DNA of 64,000 nucleotides, taken from Radiobacillus deserti. Its GTDB lineage: Bacteria > Bacillota > Bacilli > Bacillales > Amphibacillaceae. Within the stretch, counting starts at the first letter, position 1, and the number at the start of each line of letters is the position of its first letter. The translations under genes and the position numbers were made by a program. The notes beneath the pieces were generated by a model. The model had not been told where the DNA came from. It was given only the letters and a program-made list of their open reading frames with translations, and searched no databases. The stretch spans positions 248,001 through 312,000 of the forward strand of contig NZ_CP041666.1 in assembly GCF_007301515.1 (NCBI RefSeq), given 5' to 3'. Positions 7,455 to 15,191 of the stretch are shown here, in pieces.

Positions 7455-7540
7455 CGCCGATAAAAAATTTTTCGCTGATATAGGATAAAAAAAGCTGATA
7501 TACAGATTTTTTCGCCGATATAGCGAAAAAATCGCTGATA
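7455..7540. repeat. Five YGCYGATA repeats at about 20-bp spacing with intervening A/T tracts
   Basis: CGCCGATA 7455-7462, CGCTGATA 7473-7480, AGCTGATA 7493-7500, CGCCGATA 7513-7520 and CGCTGATA 7533-7540 start 18, 20, 20 and 20 bp apart. Between them are runs AAAAAATTTTT, AAAAAAA, TTTTTT and AAAAAA, so the array is phased at two helical turns. It lies in the 350-base gap between the PTS terminator and the treP promoter and is not coding. It could be a protein-binding array, a curved DNA segment, or a degenerate tandem repeat. Confidence 0.7.
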
Positions 7541-7596
7541 AATTTCTCGATGCTAGTATAGAATCTACGCACCTTCATTCAAAAATTCATGAAAGG

Positions 7597-7626
7597 TTGA
7601 CACAACATGTATATACAAGATATAAT
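7597..7626 (+). promoter_or_regulatory. Sigma-A promoter of the trehalose operon
   Basis: TTGACA (7597-7602) and TATAAT (7621-7626), both perfect, spaced 18 bp. One TreR-type site lies in the spacer. Confidence 0.85.
7606..7619. promoter_or_regulatory. treO: TreR operator 1
   Basis: CATGTATATACAAG contains the TGTATATACA core of the B. subtilis TreR operator TTGTATATACAA. It occupies the promoter spacer, so TreR would exclude RNA polymerase until trehalose-6-phosphate binds. Confidence 0.8.
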
Positions 7627-7639
7627 GAAAACGCAATCA
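7626..7639. promoter_or_regulatory. cre site at the trehalose promoter
   Basis: TGAAAACGCAATCA matches 13 of 14 positions of the cre consensus TGWAANCGNTNWCA. It overlaps the last base of the -10 and the start region, a position where CcpA represses. Confidence 0.65.
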
Positions 7640-7642
7640 AAA

Positions 7643-7656
7643 CATGTATATACAAG
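7643..7656. promoter_or_regulatory. treO: TreR operator 2
   Basis: A second identical CATGTATATACAAG, 37 bp downstream of the first, inside the leader of treP. Two sites allow cooperative TreR binding. Confidence 0.8.
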
Positions 7657-7726
7657 TTTTGATGAATGGAATTATTATTTTATGAGAAAATATGGGCAGT
7701 GAACATGCAGAAAAGGAGAATATGTG

Positions 7727-9163
7727 ATGAGTAAATTTACAGATCCGGCGAAACAGTTGCTTGAGCATGTCGGTGGTAGTGATAATATTTCAGTCGTTAC
7801 ACACTGTGCGACAAGAATGCGCTTCGTTTTAAACGATCCAAAGAAAGCGGATGCAGAAAAAATCGAAGAGATTGATTTAGTCAAAGGAACGTTTACGAAT
7901 GCAGGACAGTTCCAAGTTATTATTGGGAATGAGGTATCATCTTTTTATAATGAATTCACGAAGATAGCAGGAGTTAGCGATACATCCAAGGATGAGGCAA
8001 AAGTGGCAGCGAAGCAAAATATGAACCCACTACAACGCTTGATTTCTCACTTGGCAGATATCTTTACTCCGTTAATTCCAGCACTAGTAGTCGGGGGTCT
8101 TATTCTAGGCTTTAGAAACGTGATTGGTGCAATTGGAATGTTTGGACCAGAAAATGAACAAACATTGGTGGACATTTCTCAATTTTGGGCAGGCGTCCAT
8201 TCCTTCTTGTGGTTAATTGGGGAAGCGATTTTCCATTTCCTACCGGTTGGTATTACGTGGGCGATTTCTAGAAAGATGGGTACGACACAAATTCTTGGGA
8301 TTGTATTAGGTATCACGCTCGTTTCTCCGCAGTTACTTAATGCTTATGGAGTTGCGGGAGCAGAAGATATTCCGGTTTGGGATTTCGGGTTTGCTACGGT
8401 TGAAATGATCGGGTATCAAGCACAAGTCATTCCGGCTATCCTAGCAGGCTTCGTACTTGCTTATTTAGAAATTTGGTTACGTAAAGTAATTCCAAATGTG
8501 GTTTCGATGATTTTCGTTCCATTTTTTGCTTTAATTCCAGCAGTGCTAGTCGCACACGTTGTACTTGGACCAATTGGTTGGACAATTGGTACTTGGATTT
8601 CAGATGTTGTGTATTCTGGGTTAACCTCAGCATTTGGCTGGTTGTTTGCCGCAATCTTTGGATTTGCTTATGCACCACTCGTTATTACTGGGTTACACCA
8701 CATGACCAATGCAATAGATTTACAGCTTATGAGTGAGTTTAATGGTACGAACTTATGGCCGATGATTGCACTATCCAATATCGCACAAGGTTCTGCTGTA
8801 GTTGCGATGATTATCTTGAATAATAAAGATGAAAAAGAAAAGCAAGTTTCCGTGCCAGCAGCCATCTCTTGTTATCTAGGGGTAACAGAGCCTGCGATGT
8901 TCGGGATTAACTTAAAATATGTATTCCCATTTGTAGCAGCAATGATTGGTTCTTCGATTGCAGCGATTATCTCAGTTGGAAGTGACGTCTTTGCAAACTC
9001 GATTGGGGTTGGAGGAATTCCAGGATTCCTTTCTATTCAATTCCAAGATTGGCCGATGTTCTTTATCTCAATGGCAGTTGCAGTTATAGTGCCAATTGCC
9101 TTAACAATGGCGTTTGCTCGCATGCCTTGGGGTAAAAAAGCTTATAAAAGCTTAGGAAAATAA
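7727..9163 (+). CDS. treP: PTS trehalose-specific EIIBC
   Basis: Residues 1-85 form the EIIB domain with the phosphorylated cysteine in THCATRMRFVL; after a linker (about 85-105) a polytopic EIIC of the glucose/sucrose class follows (HLADIFTPLIPALVVGGL, GLHHMTNAID, VTEPAMFGIN). It imports trehalose as trehalose-6-phosphate; the EIIA function must come from elsewhere, as in B. subtilis. AAGGAGA precedes ATG 7727, with a GTG one codon before. It heads treP-treA-treR, controlled by the TreR and cre sites described above. Confidence 0.93.
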   Translation: MSKFTDPAKQLLEHVGGSDNISVVTHCATRMRFVLNDPKKADAEKIEEIDLVKGTFTNAGQFQVIIGNEVSSFYNEFTKIAGVSDTSKDEAKVAAKQNMNPLQRLISHLADIFTPLIPALVVGGLILGFRNVIGAIGMFGPENEQTLVDISQFWAGVHSFLWLIGEAIFHFLPVGITWAISRKMGTTQILGIVLGITLVSPQLLNAYGVAGAEDIPVWDFGFATVEMIGYQAQVIPAILAGFVLAYLEIWLRKVIPNVVSMIFVPFFALIPAVLVAHVVLGPIGWTIGTWISDVVYSGLTSAFGWLFAAIFGFAYAPLVITGLHHMTNAIDLQLMSEFNGTNLWPMIALSNIAQGSAVVAMIILNNKDEKEKQVSVPAAISCYLGVTEPAMFGINLKYVFPFVAAMIGSSIAAIISVGSDVFANSIGVGGIPGFLSIQFQDWPMFFISMAVAVIVPIALTMAFARMPWGKKAYKSLGK

Positions 9164-9165
9164 TA

Positions 9166-9196
9166 AATAGGGGGAGTCACTCTCCCTATTTTCTTT
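9166..9196 (+). terminator. Hairpin with T-tail between treP and treA
   Basis: AATAGGGGGAG, loop TCA, CTCTCCCTATT, then TTCTTT. The stem is long with one G.T pair. Being inside the operon it probably reduces rather than ends transcription into treA, or protects the treP message 3' end. Confidence 0.7.
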
Positions 9197-9272
9197 ACAT
9201 CTAGAATGAGAGCAACCATATGCGAATTTGGTTGCTTTTCGACTTTATAACATAACAGTAGGTGATGAAAAC

Positions 9273-10946
9273 ATGACACAACCGTGGTGGAAGGATTCAG
9301 TTGTTTATCAAATCTATCCGAAAAGTTTTAACGATACGACTGGTAATGGCGTTGGAGACATTCAAGGTATTATAGAAAAGCTGGATTATTTAAAGGAGCT
9401 TGGGGTGGATGTATTATGGTTAACGCCGATTTATGAATCTCCGCAGAAAGATAACGGCTATGATATTAGTAACTATTTCGATATTCACCCAGAATATGGA
9501 ACGATGGAGGACTTTGAACAGCTATTGGATCAAGCGCATCAGCGTGGACTTAAAATCATCATGGATATTGTAGTGAATCATACTTCTACGGAGCATGACT
9601 GGTTCCAAAAATCGCGAAGTTCAATAAATAGCGGATACCGAGACTTTTATATTTGGAAGGACCCGATTAATGGAAAGGAACCAACGAACTGGCAGTCCAA
9701 ATTTGGTGGGAATGCATGGAAATATGATGAACAAACGGGTCAATATTACTTGCATTTATTTGATGTCACCCAAGCTGACTTGAATTGGGAAAACGAACAA
9801 GTGCGTACCGCTGTATATGACATGATGAAGTTTTGGTTAGATAAAGGAGTAGATGGGTTCCGATTAGATGTTATCAATCTTATCTCCAAAAATCAGGACT
9901 TTCCAAATGATGATTCAGGGGATGGGCGTAAATTTTATACAGATGGACCAAGAGTTCATGCGTATTTGCATGAGATGAACCAGCGTGTGTTTTCCCATTA
10001 CGATATGATGACCGTCGGAGAAATGTCCTCTACGACGATCGATCATTGTATTAAGTACACACATCCAGACCGTGAAGAGTTAAGTATGACCTTTAACTTC
10101 CATCATTTAAAGGTAGATTATCCGAATGGAGATAAATGGACGAAGGCAGACTTTAACTTTCAGGAATTAAAGGATATCTTGTCTACTTGGCAGGTGGAAA
10201 TGCATGAAGGCGGAGGCTGGAATGCGTTATTTTGGTGTAATCATGATCAACCAAGGGTTGTATCACGATTTGGAGATGATGAACGATACCATAAAGAATC
10301 CGCAAAAATGCTAGCGACTACCATTCATCTCATGAAGGGAACCCCGTATATTTATCAAGGGGAAGAGTTTGGGATGACAAATCCAAACTTTGATAAGATT
10401 GAGGATTATCGTGATGTAGAATCCCTAAATATTTTCGATATTAAAAAAGAAGAAGGGATGTCTGAGCAGGAGATTATTGAGATTCTGAAACAGAAATCTC
10501 GCGACAACTCCAGAACCCCTGTTCAATGGAACAGTAGTGAAAATGCTGGATTTACAAAGGGGACTCCTTGGATTCAACCTGCTGAGAATTATAAAGAAAT
10601 TAATGCAGAGAATGCACTTGCCGATCGAGATTCTATCTTCTACCATTATCAGCAATTAATTCGTCTAAGAAAGCAATATGATATCATCGTTCATGGCGAC
10701 TATGAGTTGATTTTAAAGGACCATGATGATATTTTTGCATATAGAAGAACTAGAAACAACGAAGAGATCCTTGTCTTGAATAACTTTTATGGCAAGGAAA
10801 CTGTAATCGAACTTCCCATGGATATTAAAGTGGACGCGTCAGAGCAAAAGCTGATTCTCTCTAATTATAAGGATTCTGCTTCAACACTAGCGTCATCCAT
10901 GACATTGCGTCCGTATGAATCGCTTGTATTCCATTTAAAAAAGTAG
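9273..10946 (+). CDS. treA: Trehalose-6-phosphate hydrolase (alpha,alpha-phosphotrehalase, GH13)
   Basis: The 557-residue enzyme has GH13 signatures in order: WWKDSVVYQIYPKSFND, DIVVNHTS, GVDGFRLDVINLI with the nucleophile Asp, TVGEMSS with the acid Glu, and CNHDQPR with the third acidic residue. It splits trehalose-6-P into glucose and glucose-6-P in the cytoplasm. ATG 9273 is preceded by AGGTGATG; the longer open frame starting upstream lacks a ribosome site. It sits directly between treP and treR, as in B. subtilis. Confidence 0.93.
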   Translation: MTQPWWKDSVVYQIYPKSFNDTTGNGVGDIQGIIEKLDYLKELGVDVLWLTPIYESPQKDNGYDISNYFDIHPEYGTMEDFEQLLDQAHQRGLKIIMDIVVNHTSTEHDWFQKSRSSINSGYRDFYIWKDPINGKEPTNWQSKFGGNAWKYDEQTGQYYLHLFDVTQADLNWENEQVRTAVYDMMKFWLDKGVDGFRLDVINLISKNQDFPNDDSGDGRKFYTDGPRVHAYLHEMNQRVFSHYDMMTVGEMSSTTIDHCIKYTHPDREELSMTFNFHHLKVDYPNGDKWTKADFNFQELKDILSTWQVEMHEGGGWNALFWCNHDQPRVVSRFGDDERYHKESAKMLATTIHLMKGTPYIYQGEEFGMTNPNFDKIEDYRDVESLNIFDIKKEEGMSEQEIIEILKQKSRDNSRTPVQWNSSENAGFTKGTPWIQPAENYKEINAENALADRDSIFYHYQQLIRLRKQYDIIVHGDYELILKDHDDIFAYRRTRNNEEILVLNNFYGKETVIELPMDIKVDASEQKLILSNYKDSASTLASSMTLRPYESLVFHLKK

Positions 10947-10959
10947 AAGAGGGCTTACC

Positions 10960-11673
10960 ATGAATAACAAGTATTTAACGATCTATAATGAAATTTCGAA
11001 GCAAATTGAACAACAAATGTATGAACCAGGGAGCTTGCTTCCATCGGAAAATGAGTTAAAAGATCGTTATGATACTTCACGGGAAACCATTCGAAAAGCA
11101 TTGAATTTACTTTCTCAAAATGGATTTATACAAAAGATACGTGGGAAAGGTTCAGTTGTCATTGATCGAAGTAAGTTTGATTTTCCAGTTTCCGGACTAG
11201 TGAGCTTTAAAGAGCTCGCGCAGAAGATGGACGGTAAAGCTAAAACGATTGTAAACGAGCTATCCCTTGAAAAGCCTGAGGACTATATCCGAAAGCAATT
11301 AAATGTTTCGGAAAAAGATAAGGTATGGAAAATTATTCGAACCCGTGAAATTGGTGGCGATAAGATTATTTTGGACAAAGACTTTCTCGTCCAACAATTT
11401 GTACCTACTATCACGAAAGAAATCTGTGAAGATTCTATCTATAATTACATCGAAAATGAGTTAAACCTATCTATAAGCTTTGCGAAGAAAGAAATTGTTG
11501 TGGAAGAACCTTCAGAAGAGGATAGAGAGCTATTGGATCTAGAAGGCTTTCACAACATTGTGATTATTAAAAACTATGTGTATCTGGATGATGCAAGTCT
11601 GTTTCAATATACGGAATCCAGACACAGACCAGATAAATTTCGATTTGTAGATTTTGCACGAAGGAATGTATAA
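10960..11673 (+). CDS. treR: Trehalose operon repressor, GntR family
   Basis: The protein of 237 residues has an N-terminal winged HTH (PSENELKDRYDTSRETIRKA then IRGKGSVV) and a UTRA domain (SFKELAQKM near residue 83, ESRHRPDKFRFVDFARR at the end) as in TreR. It binds trehalose-6-phosphate as inducer in the family. The start lies 13 bases after treA with AGAGGG upstream. Its operators are the two CATGTATATACAAG sites before treP, so it represses its own operon. Confidence 0.92.
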   Translation: MNNKYLTIYNEISKQIEQQMYEPGSLLPSENELKDRYDTSRETIRKALNLLSQNGFIQKIRGKGSVVIDRSKFDFPVSGLVSFKELAQKMDGKAKTIVNELSLEKPEDYIRKQLNVSEKDKVWKIIRTREIGGDKIILDKDFLVQQFVPTITKEICEDSIYNYIENELNLSISFAKKEIVVEEPSEEDRELLDLEGFHNIVIIKNYVYLDDASLFQYTESRHRPDKFRFVDFARRNV

Positions 11674-11677
11674 GATG

Positions 11678-11713
11678 AATCCTGTATTCCGCTTGGAAGA
11701 CAGGATTTTTTTG
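11678..11713 (+). terminator. Terminator of the trehalose operon
   Basis: AATCCTGT and ACAGGATT enclose an inner TTCC-GCTT-GGAA hairpin, followed by TTTTTTG. It starts just after treR. Confidence 0.9.
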
Positions 11714-11776
11714 TGGGTATATTTAGACGCAGGAAAATAGGCAAGGATGACAAAGGAATACTACTCCTAGACCAAT

Positions 11777-11950
11777 CTAATTACGTTTTTTCTTTTTTTC
11801 TAGTTCTATTCTCCCTTTTTCTTCTAATAAAACAAGAAGAGGGATGTATTTCTTTTTCTCATCTATATCCGTCGTAGCGTTGAATTGCATTGATAGTTTT
11901 TTGTATCGTGTTTGTTCAGCATCTGTTAAACCATCAAAAAAGTCTCCCAT
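11777..11950 (-). CDS. Small hypothetical protein, 57 residues
   Basis: The product starts MGDFFDGLTDAEQTRYKKLS and ends with a very basic ELEKKKKRN. It is predicted soluble and mostly helical. ATG 11950 has GGAGGCG four bases upstream; the frame extends 7 codons further without a site. The composition and ribosome site suggest a real small gene of unknown function. It is convergent with treR. Confidence 0.6.
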   Translation of the reverse strand: MGDFFDGLTDAEQTRYKKLSMQFNATTDIDEKKKYIPLLVLLEEKGRIELEKKKKRN

Positions 11951-12208
11951 TATTCGCCTCCATTTCAACATACTCTAGTAATACTATAGACAGGAACTCT
12001 ATCCTTCAAACTAGGGGAATGAAAACGTATGGAACTAGGGATAAAAAAGGAATGATATTAGTATCACGTATGTTTAAGGTTATTTTAAGGTTTATGTAGG
12101 ATAATCAAAATCAAGGTAAGTGACTAGCTGTCAAAATAAGTACATATGCTTTTTGCGCTAGACCGATACTCGCACTAGACAATATGACAAAAAGGTGGAC
12201 ATGGCAAA

Positions 12209-13540
12209 ATGAAAAAAATATCAACAAAGATTATCCTCTTATCCTTAATCAACTCTATTTTGGTGGCAATTATTAACGTAGGTGCATCCATAATCATGAG
12301 GAGCGGTACCAGTGGTGCAGCTACTCCCAATACAAATACAGAAGCGGCTGAGCAAATGCAATCAGGTTTTATACTCCCAGCACCAATATTGTGGGGATTA
12401 CTGATTTCCTTGATTATTGGGATAGTCTTATCCTACTTCATAGGAAAAGCGATTGAAAAACCAATTGTAAAAGTAACAGAGTTTGCAGAAAAAACAGCTG
12501 ATTTAGATCTGTCTGATTCAGATAAAGATTTAGAAAAACTGTTAAAAATAAAGGATCAAACGGGATCGATGGCAAGGGCGTTATATGGAACAAGAAAAGT
12601 ACTGAAGGACATGGCCAAGGAACTACAAACCGTATCTTCAACGGTTACAAACCAGTCAGATAGCTTGAATAAAAATACAGATGAGAACGTCAATTCTATT
12701 ACACATGTAGTGACAACGATTGATCAATTGGCAGCAGGTAATTCTGCACAAGCGGAGACGATGAATGACATTAGTAAAACCTTATCCGATGTAGTCAACC
12801 TTATAGATGAGATTGCCGTGAAAACTTCTGCCAATGCTGAGCAAGCATCTCATTCTATTGAGTCCATTAAGGAAGGTCAGAGAAGTGTTGATAGGCAGAC
12901 GAAAAAAATGGATGAAACCCTTCATGTTTCAAGTGAAGTCACTCATTCCATTCATGATCTCAGAAGTATGATTAATCAAGTAACTGGCTTTGTTGATATT
13001 ATTACTTCCATAGCAGAACAAACAAATTTATTAGCACTAAATGCGTCTATTGAAGCAGCTAGAGCCGGTGAATCTGGTCGAGGATTTGCTGTCGTAGCGG
13101 ATGAGATTCGCAAGCTAGCAGAAGAAACCTCAAAATCAGCAAGTGAGATTACAACGATTATTGAAGGAACTTCGGATAAGACGGACTTAGCTGTTTCTAA
13201 TATTGAGCAATCCAATCAATTGGTAGAAGAACAAAGAGATGCATTAAAAATTACAAAAGAAGCCTTTGAAAAAATTAAGCATATGTATGAAGGAATTGTA
13301 GAAGGATTTACACAAACTGCAGAGGCGATGAAAATAGTAAACGGAAACTCTAAGACGGTGTCTATCCAAATTCAAGATATCACATCTCAAATAGAGGAGT
13401 TTGCTGCAAGCACGGAGGAAATATCTGCAACTGGGCAAGAGCAGCTAGCATCCACGGAGATCATTGCAAACTCTGCTAAAGAGTTAGATGAATTAGCAAT
13501 TAAATTAAATGATCAGATAAATATGTTCAAAATAAAATAG
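12209..13540 (+). CDS. Methyl-accepting chemotaxis protein with minimal sensor loop
   Basis: The 443-residue protein has one membrane segment at about 8-30, a short outer loop of about 25 Thr/Asn/Ala/Glu-rich residues, a second segment at about 57-78, a short HAMP-like linker, then a full helical signalling domain with the invariant tip EQTNLLALNASIEAARAGE and VVADEIRKLAEE. With almost no outer ligand domain it probably senses membrane state, a partner protein or an intracellular cue (inference). AGGTGG lies upstream of the ATG. It is monocistronic. CCGATAC at 12163 resembles a sigma-D -10 but no proper -35 is present. Confidence 0.9.
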   Translation: MKKISTKIILLSLINSILVAIINVGASIIMRSGTSGAATPNTNTEAAEQMQSGFILPAPILWGLLISLIIGIVLSYFIGKAIEKPIVKVTEFAEKTADLDLSDSDKDLEKLLKIKDQTGSMARALYGTRKVLKDMAKELQTVSSTVTNQSDSLNKNTDENVNSITHVVTTIDQLAAGNSAQAETMNDISKTLSDVVNLIDEIAVKTSANAEQASHSIESIKEGQRSVDRQTKKMDETLHVSSEVTHSIHDLRSMINQVTGFVDIITSIAEQTNLLALNASIEAARAGESGRGFAVVADEIRKLAEETSKSASEITTIIEGTSDKTDLAVSNIEQSNQLVEEQRDALKITKEAFEKIKHMYEGIVEGFTQTAEAMKIVNGNSKTVSIQIQDITSQIEEFAASTEEISATGQEQLASTEIIANSAKELDELAIKLNDQINMFKIK

Positions 13541-13560
13541 CTGAAATGGAACGATTATAT

Positions 13561-13783
13561 GGGACATAACTAAAAGATAAGCCGAACAACAGCCTATACT
13601 AGCTCCGGAAACATACGTAGACTCCAGTGGGAGGAAAGGCATCGGTGAGACCCCGCAGTACGTCAGCACGAGGAGGCTCACCAGCCGCCCGCGGAAAGCG
13701 TCGTATATTTCCGGAGCAGGGTATAGGCACTATTATAATTATTCGTTTTTTCATTGCTTCCTATACGTTTGTCTCAACCTCTT
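13561..13783 (+). repeat. MITE-like dispersed repeat, copy 1 (full length)
   Basis: The copy runs from GGGACATAAC to GTCTCAACCTC. Inside, GCCTATACTAGCTCCGGAAA near the left end is the inverted complement of TTTCCGGAGCAGGGTATAGGC near the right end, and the centre has the GC-rich GAGGAGGCTCACCAGCCGCC and CGCGGAAAGCG. The same element recurs at 39738-39974 (inverted) and 56509-56706 (deleted). A short open frame inside it is not a gene. No transposase is encoded. Confidence 0.85.
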
Positions 13784-13793
13784 GTTCCCATTT

Positions 13794-14024
13794 CTATCTT
13801 TCGCTTTCTTCGTTTTCTGTTACATCAATAGCAGCTGTGTTATTGTTTAGATAGGCTGCTGGAGAGGAGTGATGCTTTTTATTACTTGGGTAAAACTTTT
13901 CATTTAATGCTTGATTTACTTTCTCTATTTCATTATCAGGAATTTCATCATATCTATTTACTTTAGCTTTTCGAATAGAACTTTCCGTTAAAGTCTCCTT
14001 TTGATTATCTTTATTCTTTGACAT
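13794..14024 (-). CDS. Small hydrophilic hypothetical protein, 76 residues
   Basis: The product begins MSKNKDNQKETLTESSIRKA, is rich in Lys, Glu and Asn, and ends DVTENEESER. No membrane segment or known motif is seen. AGGAGG lies five bases before ATG 14024, a strong site, so translation is likely; an ATG one codon earlier is too near the ribosome site. The gene ends next to repeat copy 1. Function unknown. Confidence 0.55.
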   Translation of the reverse strand: MSKNKDNQKETLTESSIRKAKVNRYDEIPDNEIEKVNQALNEKFYPSNKKHHSSPAAYLNNNTAAIDVTENEESER

Positions 14025-14151
14025 CATATCCTCCTAAGAATATTTTCTTACTCTTTATGTTTCCCCATTACAAATAAAAAATGAATGTTCAAAGTCTATA
14101 TTTTTGTACGTTGACGAAGGATGACGTCTTTGTTCCTAAGGTGCCTATCTT

Positions 14152-14367
14152 TTATATGGCATGAGATAATTTATCAATGGCTTCTTGTTCTGTTGAGACA
14201 AAAAACACTTGCTTTCCGTTATTGCACTCATATATAAAATCTCTTAATGGTTTACTTGTATAAGAAGAAAAATCTCCTAAAATTACAAACGTTACATGGT
14301 AGGTAATTAACAGATAAATAAGTATCGTAGATTGAAAAAAGGGTAATATAGCCCGTTGAAAGACTAA
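14152..14367 (-). pseudogene. C-terminal remnant of a DUF4180-type protein
   Basis: Between two genes in a stretch of 378 bases, the minus strand carries an open frame without a start that ends FVILGDFSSYTSKPLRDFIY, then ECNNGKQVFFVST, EQEAIDKLSHAI, stop at 14152-14154. RDF-YE-N-G-QVFFV followed by EEAI-L is the typical end of DUF4180 proteins (normally about 110-120 residues). The upstream part (QRAILPFFQSTILIY) does not fit and probably marks a deletion junction. The rest of this gap holds nothing recognisable. Confidence 0.5.
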
Positions 14368-14402
14368 CTACCCATTCATCACTCTATTCTACGTTTATTG
14401 CT

Positions 14403-15179
14403 TTATTGAGCGGTTGCAGCTTCCTTGTTATCTAGTTGCTTCTTTAAAAGGTTTTTAACCACAATGGCTGCTTTTACTTTAAGGTGTAAATCATTAGATA
14501 CGGTCACATTGTAACGGCGACCTTGTATACAGTTTTTTAAATCATTAACATCCTGACACTCTTCTTTGAATTCATTGTACACACACCCATATTGGAAATA
14601 TTGATGTGTATCACTACCACCAACGATAGGAAGGTTGAGTTGTTCAGAAAAATTCTTCATCTTGCTTTGATAAGGTTCTATTCCTTGGGAATGAAGGTCT
14701 TTTCCATTTAAATCCAACGCATCAAGCTGGCTGAGCTGCTCAGGCTTTAAATGATAAAGTGGTGTACTCTCACGAAACGGATGAGCGCCAATTTTTAACA
14801 GATTATATGGTGCTGTGATTTCCATGAGCTGGTCAAAGTGCACGAATGATACTCTTTCTGTATGCTCATTTAAAGCCTCTCGAATTTGTAAAATGTCTGA
14901 ACGATCTCCGATAAGAAGGATGTGCCCCGTTTCAAAGATATCTACTTCCATCCCGGGAAATAATTTCAGGCCATGAATGTCATAATAGCCATGTTCATAT
15001 GGGTAGTTCGCTTCTAAATAATCATATATATCTGTAAAGCGACTTGTATTGAAATGCTCGGTCATCGCTAAAGCGGTTAAGCCATTTTCCTTTGCTTCCT
15101 GCATCATTTCCTTAAAATAGTCAGGCATAAAAGCAGATTTTTTTGAGATTTTCACATGTGTATGGAAATCTATATTCAT
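14403..15179 (-). CDS. PHP-domain metal-dependent phosphoesterase
   Basis: The 258-residue protein opens MNIDFHTHVKISK with the first HxH metal motif, continues with MTEHFNTSRF, GMEVDIFETGHIL, KIGAHPFRES and VGGSDTHQYFQYG, the ordered His/Asp/Glu ligands of the PHP fold. PHP proteins hydrolyse phosphoesters such as phosphosugars or nucleotide products with a trinuclear metal centre. It is the last gene of the leftward ECF transporter unit, 12 bases after the T component, so it may process the imported compound or its phosphorylated form (inference). Specificity is not evident. Confidence 0.8.
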   Translation of the reverse strand: MNIDFHTHVKISKKSAFMPDYFKEMMQEAKENGLTALAMTEHFNTSRFTDIYDYLEANYPYEHGYYDIHGLKLFPGMEVDIFETGHILLIGDRSDILQIREALNEHTERVSFVHFDQLMEITAPYNLLKIGAHPFRESTPLYHLKPEQLSQLDALDLNGKDLHSQGIEPYQSKMKNFSEQLNLPIVGGSDTHQYFQYGCVYNEFKEECQDVNDLKNCIQGRRYNVTVSNDLHLKVKAAIVVKNLLKKQLDNKEAATAQ

Positions 15180-15191
15180 AACTGTTCCCCC

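Noticed and set aside
7414..7596. CRISPR-like reading of the 20-bp-spaced motifs
   Set aside because: Repeat units are only eight bases, spacers are A/T tracts of 10-12 bases, and no cas genes are present.
12131..12170. Possible sigma-D promoter before the first chemoreceptor (CCGATAC at 12163)
   Set aside because: No TAAA-type -35 at the needed 14-16 bp; TCAAAA is 26 bp away.
13627..13854. 75-codon open frame (SVRPRSTSARGGSPAARGKR)
   Set aside because: It lies within repeat copy 1 and the same peptide appears in repeat copy 3; there is no ribosome site. It is an artefact of the repeat.
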